Below are positions 59,696-64,000 of a DNA stretch of 64,000 nucleotides, in pieces. The notes under the pieces were generated by a model. It was given only the letters and a program-made list of their open reading frames with translations. It did no database searches and was not told the DNA's origin. The position numbers and the translations under genes are program-made. The stretch's first letter is position 1, and each line of letters opens with the position of its first letter. This DNA comes from Acorus gramineus (Eukaryota; Streptophyta; Magnoliopsida; Acorales; Acoraceae), in the NCBI GenBank assembly GCA_030737835.1, contig CM060849.1, positions 31,398,379-31,462,378 of the forward strand. The letters are read 5' to 3'.

Positions 59696-60126
59696 TACCT
59701 GTTTTTAATTTGTTTTGGTTTTGTGTTTGTTGATTTGATGGTGTTTGTTGTGGGTGTGTAATCAGAACATTTAGGATTTTTTTTTTCATGTAAATTTAAT
59801 TTTCCCTGTGAGACACTGTCAGATCTTGGCTCTGGATATATATGCGTCTCCTGTTTTGATATATCAGTCATCTACAAATTTGGCATATATACTCATAATT
59901 TGTTAGGCGACATTGGGTAGGCTTAGAATGTCTGAATTCAACAGTTTTATATGTATTGAGTGTATAATTCCATACAGTCATTCAATTTAGGTAGAGTTAA
60001 AATGGCTTTTTTTTTTTTCTTCTTGTATTTCTAAAAAAATCTATTCTTTGTGAAGTTTTCAAAGATAACACATGTTGTTAATCAGCATTAACATCTTCAT
60101 TATTTAGCCCAAACCGTATACCCTGA

Positions 60127-60265
60127 CCCCCCGTTTGGGATGTGACATAGGATTATTAGCATTTCATACCTTTACTAGGATAAATAACAATCCATGCGGA
60201 ATAGGTAATTTTTTGTTTTCTCGCTTTTTCTATTATTCTCATTAGGAAATGTAAAGGTTAATTTT
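60127..60265 (-). mobile_element. Partial MITE in reverse orientation
   Basis: CCGTTTGGGATGTGACATAG, GATAAATAACAATCCATGCG and CTATTATTCTCATTAGGAAA match the reverse complement of the right end of the MITE at 60893-61415. Confidence 0.6.
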
Positions 60266-60864
60266 TTTGAAGTGTATAATACATGTATTCACCTCATGTT
60301 CATAGGGTTTCTGTTAGTTGACATGTATGCCATTTTACTTGTTCTGATTTAGTTTCTTAACTTTGCATATTATGGTGGACTCTGGATTGATATCAATCAT
60401 TTATCTTTCTAAAACTTAAACTACGGCAATCGCTCTTGTATTTTCTGCATGGAACAACTCATATCTCTTATTCACACAATAGGCATTGAGATGTATACTT
60501 CTATTCATCCTGCATTACATTCAAGTTGCATTCTCTGTAATTAAACTCAAATTTTACATATGATTTTAACTTCATCCTCAGCTGTAAAATTCTGTGATGT
60601 TCCAATTTTCTGACTTTGACACAATCCAATGTTTATGAATATAAGATTAAGAAGTATTCTTTTGTGGTAATTGGGCTGCTTCCATATTTCCTGCTTTTAA
60701 TTATTACTCATTTTCGTTTGTACATGCATCTATTTATAGCTTCGAGGAGGAATAATCTCTATTGCATTAATTGCATCAAAAAGAGAATTAGCTTCCTTTT
60801 TTCTCAAACAGTTCAATTTGGTTTCATAGCAACTTCAATCTAAAATTAAATTGGTCCGTCTGCA

Positions 60865-61606
60865 GGCATATATTGAGATTTTTAAACCCCCCGTATGACG
60901 TGAAACATAAGACAAGAATGATAAAAAATAGATGAGAATAGCTAAAAAAAGTTGTGTGTTTTGATATAATAAACCTCGATAGTTATGTCTGGATAAGCTA
61001 GGATAATGTCTGATAACTATTATAAGAAAATGGTAGAATTACTTATCAAGGCTTATCTATGCCAATGGATAAAAATACCCTTCTTTGTCATTTTAAAAAA
61101 TTTATCTCACCTAATAGACTCACACAGATTTCAAAAACTGTCACATCTATCAAATCAATCATATATCTCTCACACTATTCTTATGGGGTATAATTGTTAT
61201 TTAAAAAATCATAAACTCTTATTCATCATTTATCAATTATTTATCATCACTTTATCCAATGTGAACTAAACAATAAAAAAAATTATTTTTACGTTTTCCA
61301 ATGAGAATAACAAAAAAGACAACCAAACAAAAAGTTGTTTATTCAGCCTGGATTGTTATCTATCCCAGTATAGCTATCGGGAGCGAATAACCTAATGTCA
61401 CACCCCATACAGAGGGTTTACAGAATGACATAAAAAAAACCCATCCTGCTTATCCTTCAACTCAAAGGATGGGGTTAATGTAGTCAGTGGAGATTCATTG
61501 CATGAGTGTGCCTCAATTGCTGAATAGTATAACAAGGTCGTTGCAATTGGAATCAACTGCATTCCTCCCAGATTTATCCACGGGTCAATTACACCTGTTG
61601 AAAAGG
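60865..61606 (+). pseudogene. HMT: Homocysteine S-methyltransferase pseudo-exon, split by a MITE
   Basis: Downstream of the MITE the frame reads PSCLSFNSKDGVNVVSGDSL, HECASIAE, a TAG stop, YNKVVAIGINCIPPRFIHG and SITPVEK, ending at a donor (AAAAG|GTAAAAC) at 61606. This is the conserved segment of plant HMT proteins around the GINC zinc-ligand cysteine; HMT transfers methyl from S-methylmethionine to homocysteine. Upstream of the MITE, an acceptor-like CAG precedes AYIEIF (60865), which fits the preceding helix. The stop and the insertion disable it. No other HMT exon was found, so it is a gene fragment, possibly carried by a Helitron. Confidence 0.7.
60886..61417. mobile_element. MITE inserted in the HMT pseudo-exon
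   Basis: Ends AACCCCCCGTATG and CATACAGAGGGTT are inverted repeats flanked by TA on each side. About 500 bp of the interior match 25633-26151 in the same orientation (ATAGTTATGTCTGGATAAGC, TCATATATCTCTCACACTAT). It has no coding capacity. Confidence 0.75.
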
Positions 61607-62540
61607 TAAAACTTTGCATTTCTATGTGCTCAATACTTCAGCATATAATTCTTTTTGTTCATTCAATATAAAACATTTTGGTCCCTACTCAGTTTAAAAT
61701 CTAGCTTATGCATGGCAGACTATGAACCCTTATTTTACCCATGTCAGAAGCAATAATTTACTGGCTGAACTAGGCCTGTTTATGCTGGTCTGGATACCAA
61801 TCAGGACATGTTTTATATTAGGAATTTATGTGGGCAGATTTCCAAGCATAACTTTTTTGTATTTTCAGAGAAATGGGTGTGGTGTCTGCATCCAGTTTCA
61901 AACACTGGACTATAACTACATGCTTTAATTCAATTTGTCAATTTTAAATATTCCATTTGCATGATCTCCCACATCCATTTATTCTGTGGCCAAGAATTGT
62001 GAATTTTTTTTTCTTCCGTTGCATCAGAATTATCATTTGTTTGATCTAAATCAGGATTGAAGAGGCTGAGGCACTTGAATACACATAATGTACAAAACTA
62101 ATTGTACACCATTCATTCCCTAGCCATATTTAAAAATTACAATGATAGCATTACAAATTGTAGGATACAAAAAACTTTAAATTTTAAGTCTCCAAGTTAT
62201 TTCATTGAAATGATGCATTATGTGCATGACCATCCTAATTTCCAGGCATTGCTTGTCCATCATTAGAAAATGAAAGTAACTCTCCTAACCAATAGGTGGA
62301 GTTTGTTCAAACAAGACATAACAGACTTCTCTCTCCGAATACATGTTAATGAGAACCTGGAAGTGATATGCAATGCTCATTGTGTACAACAATTTTGTTC
62401 GGTATAACACGTGTATAGATCATGTGGTATAAGTATGATAATACAGAGAAGATTTAACTATTTTCTACAGGCATGTATTATTATCATTAGTACGAGAAAT
62501 ATACGTAAAAATTGTTACATATAATGGTTGTTAAACAATT
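61607..62540. other. No gene seen downstream of the HMT fragment
   Basis: I looked for the next HMT exon (usually continuing with a KPI-YPNSGE motif) and did not find it. Open frames such as 61722-61928 carry no domain. Confidence 0.4.
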
Positions 62541-62541
62541 A

Positions 62542-63117
62542 GGCCTCATTTGGTTCGTGTCATTCTGGGGTGAATTTTGATTTCGCATGAGATGACAAGA
62601 AAGGTGTGTAAAATGCAGTATTTAATTAATAATAATCTTTATGGCAATTATGTGACTCCACTAGAATTAAAATCAAATTAGTGGAATAAATTCCCACCCT
62701 TTTTTGTGATAATCTTAAATTCCATTAGGATTCTTAAATTAGATTACTATTCTACATTTATAAAATAATTAAACTACTATTTGCATCCTATCTAAAATAA
62801 ATAGCCTCCTTTTTTTTTCTCACCGTTTATATATTTGTATTGATTTTATAATTAAGAAACTCTGTTATTTTTTGTTTTTGAATTCAATTATTGGTATAAT
62901 ATGTGATGTGTTTAATTATATAGTCGGTTGTTTTATTTATTTGCATTCGTAAAATATTTATAAAAATATTTATAAAGAATTACTTTTTTTTTATAATTGT
63001 GATATGAGTAAAGAATTTTTTTTTGGCAAGTACAGGTATAATTTTAGATAATTTTAAGGGTATTTTAGATATTTATATCAAATTTCTTAATATTTTTCAT
63101 GTGTGAACCAAACACTG
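62542..63117. mobile_element. Possible MITE with TTTGGTTC inverted ends
   Basis: The left end GGCCTCATTTGGTTCGTGTC mirrors, in part, the right end CATGTGTGAACCAAACACTG. The interior is AT-rich and non-coding. Confidence 0.4.
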
Positions 63118-63439
63118 ACAATTGATTATTTGTCAGTTAATTCACTAGGGAACTAAGCACTGCATTCTTGGTAAAATGATTCAAAACATGTTATTATTGA
63201 GTAATGTTAAGGTTGAATGCATCTTTGTCATTATTTACTTATTCCTTCTATTAATTGGTTATATTTATGATGCATTTTCATTTGCTTGACAAACAAATTT
63301 TCCATTTGCGATATTACATGTTCATTAAATGATTAGTACCTACTAACTGTTGGATTGTACATTAATTTCCAACGCCTTAGCTTTTGGACGTGGATCATAG
63401 ATTTCATATTCTATACTATGAACATCAATAATGTTGGAT

Positions 63440-63600
63440 TCTCAATACTATGCATATAGTTTGTGATCTACCTGCCAGCACCAATTGGAATTTTGATGTC
63501 TATTGCTACTCGAACATACGTGGAGTCATATCAGCTTCTTCCTTTTTTGTGAAAATTGGTATCTATAATAATAAGGTATATTTTCCGTATCAGTTTGTTA
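63440..63600 (+). other. Unrecognised exon-like open frame
   Basis: The frame reads MHIVCDLPASTNWNFDVYCY, then SNIRGVISASSFFVKIG and IYNNK, followed by a donor-like AAG|GTATATTT. Composition is more gene-like than the surroundings, but I do not recognise the family and no partner exon was seen. It may be another captured fragment. Confidence 0.25.
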
Positions 63601-63739
63601 TAATTCTTTTTGTATTAGTACTACCATTTTATTTATTCAAAAGATGCTAAAGACCACTGATCAATCCTGTCCACATTCAAACTTTTATTTTTTTTTTAAC
63701 TTGGCAAGCTTAAATTCATAAGAAAATTTCACGTACTTT

Positions 63740-63840
63740 TATTCCGTATCCGATCCGAATCCATATCCAAAAATTCAGAAAATATCCAATATCCGAAAAA
63801 TCTGTATCCGTATTAAAAAAATTATTCGTATCCGAAAATA
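63740..63840. repeat. Degenerate TATCCGAA tandem repeat
   Basis: Repeated words CCGTATCCGATCCGAATCC, ATATCCAATATCCGAAAAAT and CGTATCCGAAAATATT. AT-rich DNA without a gene runs to the window end. Confidence 0.7.
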
Positions 63841-64000
63841 TTATTATATTATTATTTATTTAATTAGATATTTATATTTTTAGGATTAGTATGAGTTATT
63901 ATTATTATTTTTACTCTAAAACATGCAATGTTTTATATTTATACATATAATTTCATGTTTTATACTAGGTAATTATTTGATTTTTTTTACATATTTTAAA

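Noticed and set aside
1..64000. CRISPR arrays, bacterial operons, rRNA or intact tRNA genes
   Set aside because: None seen; tRNA-like boxes occur only in degenerate SINE copies, and the spliced plant genes exclude a prokaryotic context.

Overview
The window is nuclear DNA of a flowering plant: AT-rich, with spliced genes whose exons are separated by long introns, GT-AG junctions, and a dense load of plant transposons. I cannot name the species. I support two intact protein genes, both on the minus strand. One is a 13-exon secondary-wall cellulose synthase of the CESA8 (rice CESA4) class at 7.3-15.0 kb. The other is an 11-exon WDR53-type seven-bladed WD40 gene at 16.5-25.1 kb. I rebuilt both exon by exon, and every splice phase closes.

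Layout. 1-7 kb: transposon debris, with LTR-like GC-rich DNA, a CACTA fragment and a Harbinger fragment. 7.3-25.1 kb: the two genes, with MITEs and SINE-like copies in introns and promoter. 25-35.5 kb: a foldback element with a nested MITE, a decayed PIF/Harbinger element carrying a solo LTR, and a 2.4-kb MULE-like element with a 9-bp target duplication and a 124-bp tandem repeat. 37.7-39.1 kb and 52.4-54.2 kb: two halves of a duplicated microRNA locus. 39.8-49.4 kb, between them: one Ty1/copia element with 5-bp target duplications, itself split by two solo LTRs that each have their own 5-bp duplication. 56-64 kb: a Helitron-like 5' end, a 945-bp foldback element, a homocysteine S-methyltransferase pseudo-exon with a MITE in it, and more MITEs.

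The most interesting content is non-coding: a MIR399 cluster. Two minus-strand hairpins (37.77 and 52.42 kb) carry a canonical miR399 in the 3' arm. Each has the same promoter order upstream, a P1BS palindrome (GCATATGC, the PHR1 phosphate-starvation site) and then TATAAAT. Two plus-strand hairpins (53.7 and 54.1 kb) carry miR399 variants changed in the centre. A fifth copy at 39.0 kb has lost its mature arm. If expressed, these would form a phosphate-starvation module acting on PHO2/UBC24 transcripts, a role known for the family and not shown here.

CESA8 and WDR53 lie head to tail about 1.5 kb apart. Nothing in the sequence indicates a shared function.
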